Source: Alkalimarinus coralli
Lineage (GTDB): Bacteria > Pseudomonadota > Gammaproteobacteria > Pseudomonadales > Oleiphilaceae
Reading direction: 5' to 3'
NCBI RefSeq assembly: GCF_023650515.1
Contig: NZ_CP096016.1
Span: forward strand, 4,342,001-4,406,000
Length of the DNA stretch: 64,000 bases
The translations under genes and the position numbers were made by a program. Shown one piece after another: positions 16,529 through 25,194 of this stretch (its first letter is position 1; every line of letters starts with the position of its first letter). The notes beneath the pieces are model-generated. The model saw only the letters and a list, made by a program, of their open reading frames with translations, had not been told where the DNA came from and made no database searches.

Positions 16529-16556
16529 AATATAAACATAATGGATGCTAAGCTAG

Positions 16557-17300
16557 ATGATTACGGTTTATCAATTTCCCAGACTCCTGGGTATTCCCAA
16601 TATGAGCCCGTTTTGTCTGAAGCTGGAAACATGGCTCAGAATGGTCGAAATAAAATACGATATTCGAGAAGTCACTGACCCCCGTAAAGGGCCAAAAGGG
16701 AAACTGCCGTTTATTCGCGATGACGAAGTTGAGGTGGCCGATACCTCACTGATTATCGACTATTTGAAGAAGCAAAATAGCATCCAGATTGATGACCACC
16801 TGTCTCCAGCAGACCGGGCTGTTGCGTTGGCATTTGAACGAATGATGGATGAGCACCTCTATTGGGCGATACTGTACAATCGCTGGGTCGATGATAACTG
16901 GGTCAAAACAAAAGACGCTTTTTTTTCAACGTTGCCGACATTGGTGCGCGGGATTGTACCGGTAGTTGCGCAGAAAAATATCAAAAATGAGTTGGATGGC
17001 CATGGCATGGGACGCCATAGTCGTGATGAAATTTATGAATTTGCCAATCGTGACTTAAAAGCCATTTCTGACTTTCTGGGGGATAAACCTTACTTGATGG
17101 GCGATAAGCCTTCTACGGTGGATGCCACGCTGTATGCGTTTGTATGCAATATCATAGATGTGCCGTTGCGCAGCCCAATGAAAGACTATCTGCACAAGTG
17201 CCATAACCTTGTTAAGTACAACCAGAGAATGGGCGGGCAGCTGTTCCCTGAATTTTTCAAGCGGGATGAAAATGAAGAGGCATGGCTAACTGATCGCTAG
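16557..17300 (+). CDS. Glutathione S-transferase family protein
   Basis: A 247-residue GST-fold protein. The N-terminal thioredoxin-like domain (about residues 1-80) has SPFCLKLETWLRMVEIKYDI, GPKGKLPFI and ADTSLIIDYL; the helical C-terminal domain spans about 95-235 (FLGDKPYLMGDKPSTVDATLYAFV). The pattern resembles the metaxin/FAXC-like GST subgroup. Glutathione conjugation or a redox role is possible, but the substrate is unknown. The 5' region is unusual: a MITE copy lies immediately upstream, so its promoter must be within or beyond that element. Only a weak GGAT precedes the ATG. Confidence 0.83.
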   Translation: MITVYQFPRLLGIPNMSPFCLKLETWLRMVEIKYDIREVTDPRKGPKGKLPFIRDDEVEVADTSLIIDYLKKQNSIQIDDHLSPADRAVALAFERMMDEHLYWAILYNRWVDDNWVKTKDAFFSTLPTLVRGIVPVVAQKNIKNELDGHGMGRHSRDEIYEFANRDLKAISDFLGDKPYLMGDKPSTVDATLYAFVCNIIDVPLRSPMKDYLHKCHNLVKYNQRMGGQLFPEFFKRDENEEAWLTDR

Positions 17301-17402
17301 TTGGCACTGTTAGCTAACCTTACAAACCGCCCCTTATATGGCTGTATGAGAGTGTGGCTGTATAGCGGCATTGGGCCTAGGTCTGAGGTTAGAGCATCAT
17401 GG

Positions 17403-19301
17403 CTAGTTCCCGGAATAGGTATAGCCGCTTAACCCATGTTCCAACTCTTGCAGTAGTGTTGCTTTTTCTACCACCGGCAGGTCGCTATCTGTTAGTTGCT
17501 GCTGATAGGCATGCAGTAATGTGGTCGGGTCGAAGTTCACATAGCGCAGTACTTTATCGACGGTGTCGCCTTTTATCGGGTGTTGGATAATAACTTCGTC
17601 GTTTTGCCCGATAGCGATATCAACAGAGTCGGTATCACCAAACAGGTTGTGCATATCCCCGAGAACGTCCTGATAGGCACCGGCCAAAAAGAACCCCAAC
17701 ATGAACGGTGTATTTTTAGGGTAAGGTGGCAGTGGTAGTGTTGTTTCAATGCCGTTATCGTCCACGTATTGATCGACCCTGCCATCAGAATCGCAGGTGA
17801 TATCCTGCAGTACCACACGGGTTGTGTCTGCCTGGTTAAGCCCTTCCAGTGGCAGAATTGGAAATATCTGTTTACTTCCCCGGATATCAGGTAGTGATTT
17901 GGACAGAGAGAGATTCACAAATAACTTATCGGCCAGTTTTTCGTTGAGTTCATCCAGTACTTCCTGGCGAGCCCTATTTTCTTGCCGGAGAAACTGACGG
18001 ACGAGAGAGCAGGTTGCAAGGTAAATCTGCTCTGCATCAGCCCGGTGTTGCAAGGTTAAAATACCATGGGCAAACATGCTGTGAATCTCGGATATCGCAT
18101 GGCAGGCATCATGATAAATTTCCAGGATAGAGCGCTTACTGTGAGATAACGCCAGCGCTTGGTAATCACTCCAGAGATCTTTCAGGGGAGAAGGTGCACT
18201 CTTTTCGGGTTCTGTCAGGTCGGTATACTCCGGTGATTCAACATCGATAACATCTGCCACCAAGATCGCATGGTGTGCTGTCAGCGCTCTGCCTGACTGG
18301 CTGATGATGTTGGGTTGCGGAAACCCAGTTCGCTCGCACGCTTCTTTGAACGTGTGAATCACGTTATAGGCGTACTCTGCGATGCTGTAGTTAACGGAGC
18401 AGCGACTGCGTGAGCGGGTTCCTTCATAGTCGATACCAAGTCCACCGCCTACGTCGACGGTATTGATTGGTGCGCCAAGCTCTCTGAGCTGGCTATAAAA
18501 ACGGGCACACTCACCAAGTCCTGCCTGTATATCACGAATATTGGTTATCTGAGAACCGAGGTCAAAGTAAAGCAGTTTAAGGGCGTCGAGTGCATTGTGT
18601 TCTTTCAAAACATTGACGGCATCAAGTATCTGGTAAGCAGAAAGGCCAAACTTTGATTTTGCGCTGCCGGTTCTTTGCCCGTTATCTTTGCCGGTAGTCG
18701 ATAGTCTGGCTCGTAAACCTATCAACGGGGTGACGTTAAGTTTTTTGCTTTCTTCAAGAATCAGCGCAAGCTCGGCGCTTTTTTCAATCACAATAAATAC
18801 ATTGCGCCCTAGCTTTTGGCCAATCAGTGCCAGGCGAATATATTCCCGATCCTTGTAACCATTGCAGATGATTGTTGATCCGGCCCCTTGAGACAGCGCA
18901 AGGACTGCCATCAATTCAGGTTTGCTACCGGCTTCAAGGCCGATTTGATTTCTGCTGGCTGCGGGCTCAGAGCGGATAATTTCTTCTGCCACACGTCGTT
19001 GCTGATTAACTTTGACAGGGTAAACGATGGTGTAAGTGCCGCCATAGTTGTGCTGTTCAGCAACAAGATTGAATGCATCGCAGAGGCTGTTGACCCGGTC
19101 ATGCAAAACTTCATTGAAGCGTATGAGTAAAGGGGGCTGAAGCTGGTTTTGTTTTAGGCGCTCAACCAGCTTTTTGAGATTAATTTGCAGGTTGTCATTG
19201 TGGCGATGGGGTTTAATGACGACATCGCCCTCTTGATCCACATCGACATAACCCTCACTCCAATAGGGAAGGCTATACTTGCCGTTGATGCTATCTTTCA
19301 T
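17403..19301 (-). CDS. speA: Biosynthetic arginine decarboxylase
   Basis: A 632-residue PLP-dependent arginine decarboxylase (fold type III), producing agmatine for polyamine synthesis. Family features are present throughout: IVYPVKVNQQRRVAEEI with the Schiff-base lysine near residue 100, GLEAGSKPELMAVLAL, FDLGSQITNIRDIQ, VDVGGGLGIDYEGTRSRS and SQSGRALTAHHA, with the C-terminal LPLPPYPKNTPFMLGFFLAGAYQ segment. Length agrees with E. coli SpeA (658). It is divergent from speE across about 250 bp, a natural shared control region. Agmatinase or agmatine deiminase genes are not in the window. Confidence 0.97.
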   Translation of the reverse strand: MKDSINGKYSLPYWSEGYVDVDQEGDVVIKPHRHNDNLQINLKKLVERLKQNQLQPPLLIRFNEVLHDRVNSLCDAFNLVAEQHNYGGTYTIVYPVKVNQQRRVAEEIIRSEPAASRNQIGLEAGSKPELMAVLALSQGAGSTIICNGYKDREYIRLALIGQKLGRNVFIVIEKSAELALILEESKKLNVTPLIGLRARLSTTGKDNGQRTGSAKSKFGLSAYQILDAVNVLKEHNALDALKLLYFDLGSQITNIRDIQAGLGECARFYSQLRELGAPINTVDVGGGLGIDYEGTRSRSRCSVNYSIAEYAYNVIHTFKEACERTGFPQPNIISQSGRALTAHHAILVADVIDVESPEYTDLTEPEKSAPSPLKDLWSDYQALALSHSKRSILEIYHDACHAISEIHSMFAHGILTLQHRADAEQIYLATCSLVRQFLRQENRARQEVLDELNEKLADKLFVNLSLSKSLPDIRGSKQIFPILPLEGLNQADTTRVVLQDITCDSDGRVDQYVDDNGIETTLPLPPYPKNTPFMLGFFLAGAYQDVLGDMHNLFGDTDSVDIAIGQNDEVIIQHPIKGDTVDKVLRYVNFDPTTLLHAYQQQLTDSDLPVVEKATLLQELEHGLSGYTYSGN

Positions 19302-19554
19302 TGGTGACCCTGGTAGAAGATTTTGACCTTTTCAATGATTATAGCTGGCGAATGATAGATGGAAATAAAAATGTCATGATCGATGAGCCCTGTTTTGGGG
19401 CGCAAGCTAACACCTAGTTTGGGTGTTGTAAGAAAACTCCAAAATGCCTTGCAAGATGCTAAGGTATAGAGACAAGTTAGCGATTTTGAAAAGTGAATAT
19501 TGGGCGCCTGGCAAGCCACCCAGTTGACCAACTTTCGAACGTCAGGAGAGCCAA

Positions 19555-20421
19555 ATGATGAACAATTTACCATCAGAGTGGTTTACAGAAACGCTTCTGA
19601 ATGAAGGGGTGGCTTTCTCATTAAAGGTGAAAGAAAAGCTTCATGATGAGAAAAGCGAATACCAGCATATCGAAATATTCTTGACCGAGAGCTTTGGTCA
19701 TCTCATGGTGATCGATGGCCGTGTCATGCTCACCGAACGAGACCATTTTCTATACCATGAGATGATGACTCACCCGGCACTGTTTACTCATGCGAACCCT
19801 GAAAAGGTCGTGGTGATCGGTGGTGGAGATTGCGGTACGCTAAAAGAAGTTCTCAAGCACCCCTGTGTAGACGAAGCCTGGCAGGTTGAAATAGATGAAC
19901 GGGTGACGCGTTCGGCCGAGCGCTACTTCCCTGACCTTTGCTCTTCTAACCAGGATCCCAGAGCCAATTTCTTTTTTGGTGATGGCACGCAATGGATGTC
20001 TGACGCCGTGCCAGACTCCGTTGACGTTATTATTGTGGATTCAGCAGATCCGGCAGGGCAAGCAGAAGGTTTGTTCTCTGTAGACTTTTATCGTAACTGT
20101 ATGCTCGCACTGAAAGCGGGTGGGATACTGGTTCAGCAGAGCGAGTCACCGCTACTACATGGCAAATCCATCATCAAATCAGTGCACAAAAATATGTGGG
20201 ACTCCGGTTTTGGCCACACCCATACACTGTCTTTTCCTCAACCGGTTTATCCTACCGGTTGGTGGAGTGCGACCATGGCCAGCAAGCAAAAACCCTTGAA
20301 CTGCTTCAGGGAAGAGGACGCCGAGCAACGACCATTTGTTACTCGCTATTATAATCAGGATATTCACCGAGGGGCGTTAGCGGTTCCCGAGTTTATGAAG
20401 GTTGACCTCGGCCTTGAATAA
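19555..20421 (+). CDS. speE: Polyamine aminopropyltransferase (spermidine synthase)
   Basis: A 288-residue SpeE, transferring aminopropyl from decarboxylated SAM to putrescine. Motifs: the start EWFTETLLNEGVAFSLKVKE, HEMMTHPALFTHANPEKVVV, the cofactor loop GGGDCGTLKEVLKH (most homologues have GGGDGG; the Cys here is a deviation), VEIDERVTRSAERYFP, and the catalytic-aspartate region DSADPAGQAEGLFSVDFY. AGGAGAG lies before the ATG. Divergent from speA, consistent with a polyamine locus; speD is not visible. A terminator follows at 20451-20480. Confidence 0.95.
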   Translation: MMNNLPSEWFTETLLNEGVAFSLKVKEKLHDEKSEYQHIEIFLTESFGHLMVIDGRVMLTERDHFLYHEMMTHPALFTHANPEKVVVIGGGDCGTLKEVLKHPCVDEAWQVEIDERVTRSAERYFPDLCSSNQDPRANFFFGDGTQWMSDAVPDSVDVIIVDSADPAGQAEGLFSVDFYRNCMLALKAGGILVQQSESPLLHGKSIIKSVHKNMWDSGFGHTHTLSFPQPVYPTGWWSATMASKQKPLNCFREEDAEQRPFVTRYYNQDIHRGALAVPEFMKVDLGLE

Positions 20422-20450
20422 CTTATCAAGTTTGAATGTGCGAGCATAAA

Positions 20451-20480
20451 ACAGCCGGACCAAAAGGAACGGCTGTCTTT
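20451..20480 (+). terminator. Terminator of speE
   Basis: ACAGCCG (20451-20457) and CGGCTGT (20470-20476) form a 7-bp stem with a 12-nt loop, followed by CTTTG, 30 nt past the speE stop codon. Confidence 0.6.
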
Positions 20481-20660
20481 GTTGAGAAAAACATCCCATT
20501 GATTTTACACAATTTTACTAATCCTGATTGGCTATAAAGTGAACTGTCTTTATTGTCTAACAATCTAACTCTACTCTCGAATGCACTCTATACTGAGCCT
20601 ATAACGTCTAATGAATTGCTAGGTTGTCGAGTGGAGTGGCGTTGTTCAGAGAGGTGCGGT

Positions 20661-20861
20661 ATGGCTGTTAGATCTGGTGAGAAAATAAAAACATGGTTTC
20701 GTAGTGATCGTTTCTTATGCGTCAATGAAAAATGGTTCTTTATTACCCGGGAATTAACTCAGGAAGGGCCGTTTGATAGTCGTGGCGAAGCAGAACTTGA
20801 ACTAAACTTATACATACGACATGTAAATGATGGCTGGTATATGCAAGCACAGCCGGGCTGA
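20661..20861 (+). CDS. DUF6316-like small protein
   Basis: A 66-residue cytosolic protein with the pattern VRSGEKIKTWFRSDRFLCVN ... WFFITRELTQEGPFDSRGEAELELNLYIR, matching what I know of the DUF6316 family, small proteins common in marine gammaproteobacteria with no known function. I chose the ATG at 20661 because GAGGTG lies 5-6 nt upstream and the family begins here; an ORF extending upstream to 20553 lacks these signals. It ends 22 nt before the next gene, with which it may form an operon. Confidence 0.7.
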   Translation: MAVRSGEKIKTWFRSDRFLCVNEKWFFITRELTQEGPFDSRGEAELELNLYIRHVNDGWYMQAQPG

Positions 20862-20883
20862 TTCTTATTAGTAAAGGGGGAGT

Positions 20884-21762
20884 GTGTTGCGCAGCAAACT
20901 GTTTATACCCATAGTGGTGTGGTGGTTGTCTTCGTCCGCTTTAGCAGCAGATACGGTTGGCTATTTTCAAACAGATTTGCGTTATGCGTATCGTATAGAG
21001 CTTTTGCAATTAGCGTTGGAGAACACTAAACAGCGTTTTGGGGCATACACACTTAAGCCTATTAGCGATGCCGTTACTCAAGGGCGCGGCATTTCGCTTC
21101 TTAAGCAGAACAGGTTCGTTAATGTGGCCTTCCTGTCGATGACCAGGGAGCGAGAGAAATCCCTCTTGCCCGTTAAGATTCCTATGTTACGAGGAATACT
21201 TGGGTACCGCGTTCTGTTGGTGCATCGTAATTCTGTTGAGCAATTTCAGAATATTGATTCGGTTGATCGGCTGTCATCACAGTTCATGGCAGGCTTTGGT
21301 GCTCATTGGGCTGACATAGAGATTTTAAGAGACAATGGTCTGCGAGTTGAAGGCATTAGCAGTTACCAGTCGATCTTTGCCATGCTTAACTCAAATCGCT
21401 TTAATTACTTTCCCCGCGGCATTAATGAAGCTTGGGCTGAAGTCGATAAATTTCAGCCTGAGTTTCCAAATATTGTGATAGAACCAAAAATAGCGCTTTA
21501 TTATCCTTACCCGGTTTACTTTTTTGTTCACAAAAATAACATCCGCCTTAAAAATCGTATAGAAGAAGGGCTTAAAGTGGCGCTTGAAGATGGCACGTTC
21601 AAGGCATTGTTTGTGAAACACCATCAGCACCTTTTCAAACAGGCAAACCTGAAACACAGGCGAGTGCTTTTCCTTCGCAATTCGACGCTGCCAGAATCGA
21701 CTGAACTACCCGATACCTCTTGGTGGTTGCCGGAGGGTGCGATTGATATACCGAATCGGTAA
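20884..21762 (+). CDS. Periplasmic solute-binding-like protein
   Basis: A ~292-residue exported protein. A signal peptide (LRSKLFIPIVVWWLSSSALAA) precedes a fold resembling the type II periplasmic binding domain: YRIELLQLALENTKQRFG, SDAVTQGRGISLLKQNRFVNVAF, then a second lobe with LRDNGLRVEGISSYQSIFAML and the C-terminal YPYPVYFFVHKNNIRLKNRIEEGLKVALEDGTFKALF. Such orphan binding proteins without ABC partners often act in sensing or are of unknown ligand. The start is GTG (20884) or the adjacent TTG; GGGGG lies just before. Placed right behind the DUF6316 gene. Confidence 0.75.
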   Translation: MLRSKLFIPIVVWWLSSSALAADTVGYFQTDLRYAYRIELLQLALENTKQRFGAYTLKPISDAVTQGRGISLLKQNRFVNVAFLSMTREREKSLLPVKIPMLRGILGYRVLLVHRNSVEQFQNIDSVDRLSSQFMAGFGAHWADIEILRDNGLRVEGISSYQSIFAMLNSNRFNYFPRGINEAWAEVDKFQPEFPNIVIEPKIALYYPYPVYFFVHKNNIRLKNRIEEGLKVALEDGTFKALFVKHHQHLFKQANLKHRRVLFLRNSTLPESTELPDTSWWLPEGAIDIPNR

Positions 21763-21772
21763 CTGAGTGTGG

Positions 21773-22225
21773 CTAGATTTTCCTCGATGCATACTGACCG
21801 AGAAAACGGGCGGTGATTTCGGTGGCCGTTTTAAAATGAAAGCCGATATTAAACTCGCTGCCACTAACGCTACTATGCTTGACCGTCGTGACTGCCTGAA
21901 GCTTGAACTGTGTGCCTCTGTATAAAACGGTGGATTCAATAAATGCCTTACTGCCCAATGCAAGGTTGCAGGGGAGCGATATCATCATACCTTCTTTAGA
22001 TACATTGACGGTTAGCCCCTCTAAATGCAGCCCTTGGGTGGTTTTTATGCCAACCCTCCACTTTGCTGACCGCCTTGGATGCTGACGCTTTGTCGGCACG
22101 GAGGGAGCAGCAGGTGTCTCCTCTGGTTTGGTCGATGAGTCGAGAAAGTCAGCATCGGTCAATTCCTGCGTGTTTTTCCTGCATACACTTTGAGCTTCCA
22201 TAAGGCACCGCAAAACGTGAGTCAT
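21773..22225 (-). CDS. PilZ-domain protein with degenerate c-di-GMP motif
   Basis: A ~150-residue cytosolic protein with a disordered N-terminal third (EETPAAPSVPTKRQ) and a PilZ beta-barrel at about residues 48-145: HPRRSAKWRVGIKTTQG, LTVNVSKEGMMIS (the [DN]xSxxG motif) and the closing FNIGFHF strand. The usual RxxxR motif is imperfect: arginines in RRSAKWR are not spaced by three residues, so c-di-GMP binding is uncertain. The start could also be the internal ATG at 22201. It converges on the binding-protein gene with 10 nt between. Confidence 0.75.
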   Translation of the reverse strand: MTHVLRCLMEAQSVCRKNTQELTDADFLDSSTKPEETPAAPSVPTKRQHPRRSAKWRVGIKTTQGLHLEGLTVNVSKEGMMISLPCNLALGSKAFIESTVLYRGTQFKLQAVTTVKHSSVSGSEFNIGFHFKTATEITARFLGQYASRKI

Positions 22226-22362
22226 TGTTATGTTTTAGAATAGACAATAATAGCGAGGCCACGACGTAAGTTCTGAAAACAATTGTGTTAAAACTATGTC
22301 TGAATTTAACAATGTGAACGACAGGTAATTGATTGTTATGAAGTGTGACAGAGTTATCACTA

Positions 22363-22502
22363 GAGACTTTTTCACGACTACTGCGCTTACAAATGCAGCG
22401 TTAAAAAATGGCTCAAAATGCTCACTTATAGACTATAAACTGCGCTTTTTCGTCATGTTTTGCCTTGTCTTTGATTCGCTCATAACGTCGTGCAAAGGTC
22501 TC
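22363..22502. mobile_element. MITE-like element, copy 2 (140 bp)
   Basis: Starts GAGACTTTTTCACGACTACT and ends CGTCGTGCAAAGGTCTC. Flanks are CACTA (22358-22362) and CATTA (22503-22507), a 5-bp duplication with one difference. It lies in the gap between the PilZ gene and amtB, just beyond the amtB terminator. Confidence 0.85.
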
Positions 22503-22518
22503 CATTATTTTTTGTGAA

Positions 22519-22545
22519 TAAAAAAGGCACCCCGAGAGGTGCCTT
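22519..22545 (-). terminator. Rho-independent terminator of amtB
   Basis: AAGGCACC (22524-22531) and GGTGCCTT (22538-22545) form an 8-bp stem with a 6-nt loop; on the minus strand it is followed by a T-run. It lies 50 nt past the amtB stop. Confidence 0.82.
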
Positions 22546-22594
22546 AGTCATCGATCAACAGGTTATTGCCATTGATCTACTTGTTGTTACTAAA

Positions 22595-23860
22595 CTACTT
22601 GTTGCTAAATTCGGGGTAAGCTTCCATTCCACATTCAGCAAGATCAACACCTTCGTACTCTTCTTCTTCGCTGACACGGATACCCATGACTGCTTTAAGA
22701 ATGCTCCAAACAACCAGTGAAGCAACAAACACCCATACAAAGATGGTTGCAGCACCAATCAACTGGCCAGAGAACGTTACATCGCTGTTCGTGACGGGTA
22801 CTAATAGCAGACCTAGCAGACCGACAACACCGTGAACAGAGATGGCACCCACTGGATCATCAATTTTCAGCTTATCAAGCGTGATGATACTGAATACTAC
22901 TAATACACCACCGATTGCGCCAAACAGTGTAGCCTGAAGTGCGCTAGGCGTAGAAGGCTCAGCAGTGATGGCAACCAGACCCGCCAACGCACCGTTAAGT
23001 AGCATGGTCAAATCCGCTTTACCAAACAGTAGGCGAGCTGTGATAAGTGCAGCAACCGCACCACCTGCAGCAGCAGCGTTAGTGTTAAGGAAAACCATCG
23101 CTACCGAGTTTGCACTGTTTATGTCGCCAAGTTTCAGTACAGAACCACCGTTGAAACCGAACCAACCCATCCACAGGATGAATGTACCTAAGGTTGCAAG
23201 TGGAAGGTTCGCACCTGGGATTGCATTAACCTGGCCGTTAGGACCGTATTTACCTTTACGGGCACCTAGTAGTAAAACACCGGCTAAAGCCGCTGATGCA
23301 CCTGCCATGTGAACGATACCTGAACCTGCGAAGTCAGAGAAACCAAGGTCGCTAAGAGAATAGAGGCCAAATACAGAGTTTCCGCCCCAAGTCCAAGAAC
23401 CTTCAAGTGGGTAGATAACCGCTGTCATTGCGACGGCAAAAGCCAGGAAGGCCCAAAGCTTCATACGCTCAGCAACCGCACCTGATACGATAGACATGGC
23501 TGTTGCAACGAATACTACCTGGAAGAAAAAGTCAGACGCACCAGAGTAGATAGAGCCGCCTTCAAAACCGTCTTCACGGCCAGCAAATTCGCCTAATGTG
23601 GCTGCAACATCAACATTCTGAATGCCCGAAAGGAAGATATCACCGCCGTACATGATCGAGTAGCCACACACTAGGTACATGATGCAAGAGATCGCAAACA
23701 GCGCGACGTTTTTAGTCAGAATTTCTGTGGTGTTTTTTGATCGTACAAGGCCTGCTTCAAGCATTGCAAACCCGGCGGCCATCCACATGACCAAAGCACC
23801 ACAAACGAGGAAGTAGAACGTATCCATTGCATACTGCAACTGGAAGATATTGTTTTCCAT
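22595..23860 (-). CDS. amtB: Ammonium transporter AmtB
   Basis: A 421-residue inner-membrane ammonium channel with about 11 hydrophobic segments. It has the family patterns GAVAERMKLWAFLAF, the pore histidines in GSGIVHMAGASAALAG and AISVHGVVGLLG, and WMGWFGFNGGS. There is no obvious cleavable signal. It imports ammonium under nitrogen limitation and is gated by the PII protein encoded directly upstream (63-nt gap). GGAGGG precedes the ATG. It should be transcribed from the sigma-54 element in front of glnK. Confidence 0.96.
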   Translation of the reverse strand: MENNIFQLQYAMDTFYFLVCGALVMWMAAGFAMLEAGLVRSKNTTEILTKNVALFAISCIMYLVCGYSIMYGGDIFLSGIQNVDVAATLGEFAGREDGFEGGSIYSGASDFFFQVVFVATAMSIVSGAVAERMKLWAFLAFAVAMTAVIYPLEGSWTWGGNSVFGLYSLSDLGFSDFAGSGIVHMAGASAALAGVLLLGARKGKYGPNGQVNAIPGANLPLATLGTFILWMGWFGFNGGSVLKLGDINSANSVAMVFLNTNAAAAGGAVAALITARLLFGKADLTMLLNGALAGLVAITAEPSTPSALQATLFGAIGGVLVVFSIITLDKLKIDDPVGAISVHGVVGLLGLLLVPVTNSDVTFSGQLIGAATIFVWVFVASLVVWSILKAVMGIRVSEEEEYEGVDLAECGMEAYPEFSNK

Positions 23861-23923
23861 AATTAAGCCCTCCGCACTAGGCTTATTTAATGATTAATCT
23901 AAGAAGAGTATTTCAGATCGCGA

Positions 23924-24295
<372 letters not shown>

Positions 24296-24400
24296 TTATT
24301 GAGTCGGTTGACCGAAACTATTACTACGCACACTGTACTTTCTATTAAGGCTTGGATAAGCAACTTATAGTGAGTAGCCGTGCGGATTGTACGTAGTATT

Positions 24401-24416
24401 AGCATTCGCTGTGCCA
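24401..24416 (-). promoter_or_regulatory. Sigma-54 (-24/-12) promoter of glnK-amtB
   Basis: On the minus strand TGGCACAGCGAATGCT matches TGGCAC-N5-TTGCW with one mismatch and keeps the invariant GG and GC at the required 10-nt spacing. It lies about 140 nt upstream of the glnK start. Confidence 0.75.
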
Positions 24417-24551
24417 ATGGCTAAAATAACATAAAAAACAGTTAGATAACGGTCTGTTTTTTGGTTTTGTTAATTTGCTAGGCCCAATTATAGCGCATTG
24501 TTCATGAATGCGAACTGATCTGGTGCGGTTATGATGCTTAATAAATGTTGG

Positions 24552-24568
24552 TGCACATTATTGGTGCA
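24552..24568. promoter_or_regulatory. NtrC-binding-site-like palindrome upstream of glnK
   Basis: TGCACATTATTGGTGCA differs by one base from TGCACC-N5-GGTGCA. It lies about 150 bp upstream of the -24/-12 element, a usual enhancer distance for NtrC. A weaker half-site (GGTGCGG) lies at about 24522. Confidence 0.65.
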
Positions 24569-24780
24569 TTGATCTATCTTTTGGGATTTCCAGCACTTAA
24601 TATCGTGGCAGATCCACTGCTGTGTCAGAATCGGTGCCGATAGAAACATTTAGAGGATTATATTAAGCGTGATAGAATGGCTCACAGTATGCTGTATCCG
24701 GTTGCTACCTCAATGTATAAAGCCCGTAGCAATGCATAGCAGATGACTTTACGCAACTGAATTACAAGGAATCACAGTCC

Positions 24781-25035
24781 ATGTTAACGCCTCAACAACT
24801 TTTGAATTCTATTCATGAGCAGGTCGGCCAGTTTATCCCTGATGTGGCTAAGTCAGCTCAGGATGACCTGCACAACCATGTCAAGATGGTGGTGAGCAGT
24901 GTATTGAGCAAGCTCGACCTGGTAACCCGTGAAGAGTTTGAAACTCAAGAAGCGGTGCTGTTAAGAACGCGCGCCATGTTAGAGCAGTTAGAGAAGCAGG
25001 TAACTGAGCTGGAAAAAAAGCTAGCCGATAAATAA
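24781..25035 (+). CDS. ubiK: Ubiquinone biosynthesis accessory factor UbiK (BMFP family)
   Basis: An 84-residue protein with an amphipathic N-terminal part (LTPQQLLNSIHEQVGQFIPD) and a C-terminal coiled coil (MLEQLEKQVTELEKKLADK), the layout of the YqiC/UbiK membrane-fusogenic family. UbiK assists the aerobic ubiquinone assembly complex together with UbiJ. Its position between glnK and a comM-like gene is the same as in several Pseudomonas relatives. A conserved LVTREEFETQEAVLLRTR segment further supports the call. Confidence 0.88.
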   Translation: MLTPQQLLNSIHEQVGQFIPDVAKSAQDDLHNHVKMVVSSVLSKLDLVTREEFETQEAVLLRTRAMLEQLEKQVTELEKKLADK

Positions 25036-25194
25036 CCGCGTCACCCTGCACGGCACTGTTTAAACGCTGCATAACCTGGAATCTGTTTAGTTTATGCCGT
25101 GTGTTGGTAAACGCACTAATTTGGAACTCCCCTTTTTTTATACTCACCCATCTGTGAGCAGAGGAAAAAAGAGGGGACAATAGCAAGGAATGCT

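Noticed and set aside
16342-16539. Minus-strand ORF of 65 codons over the first MITE copy
   Set aside because: It is produced by the repeat sequence itself and is not open in the other copies.
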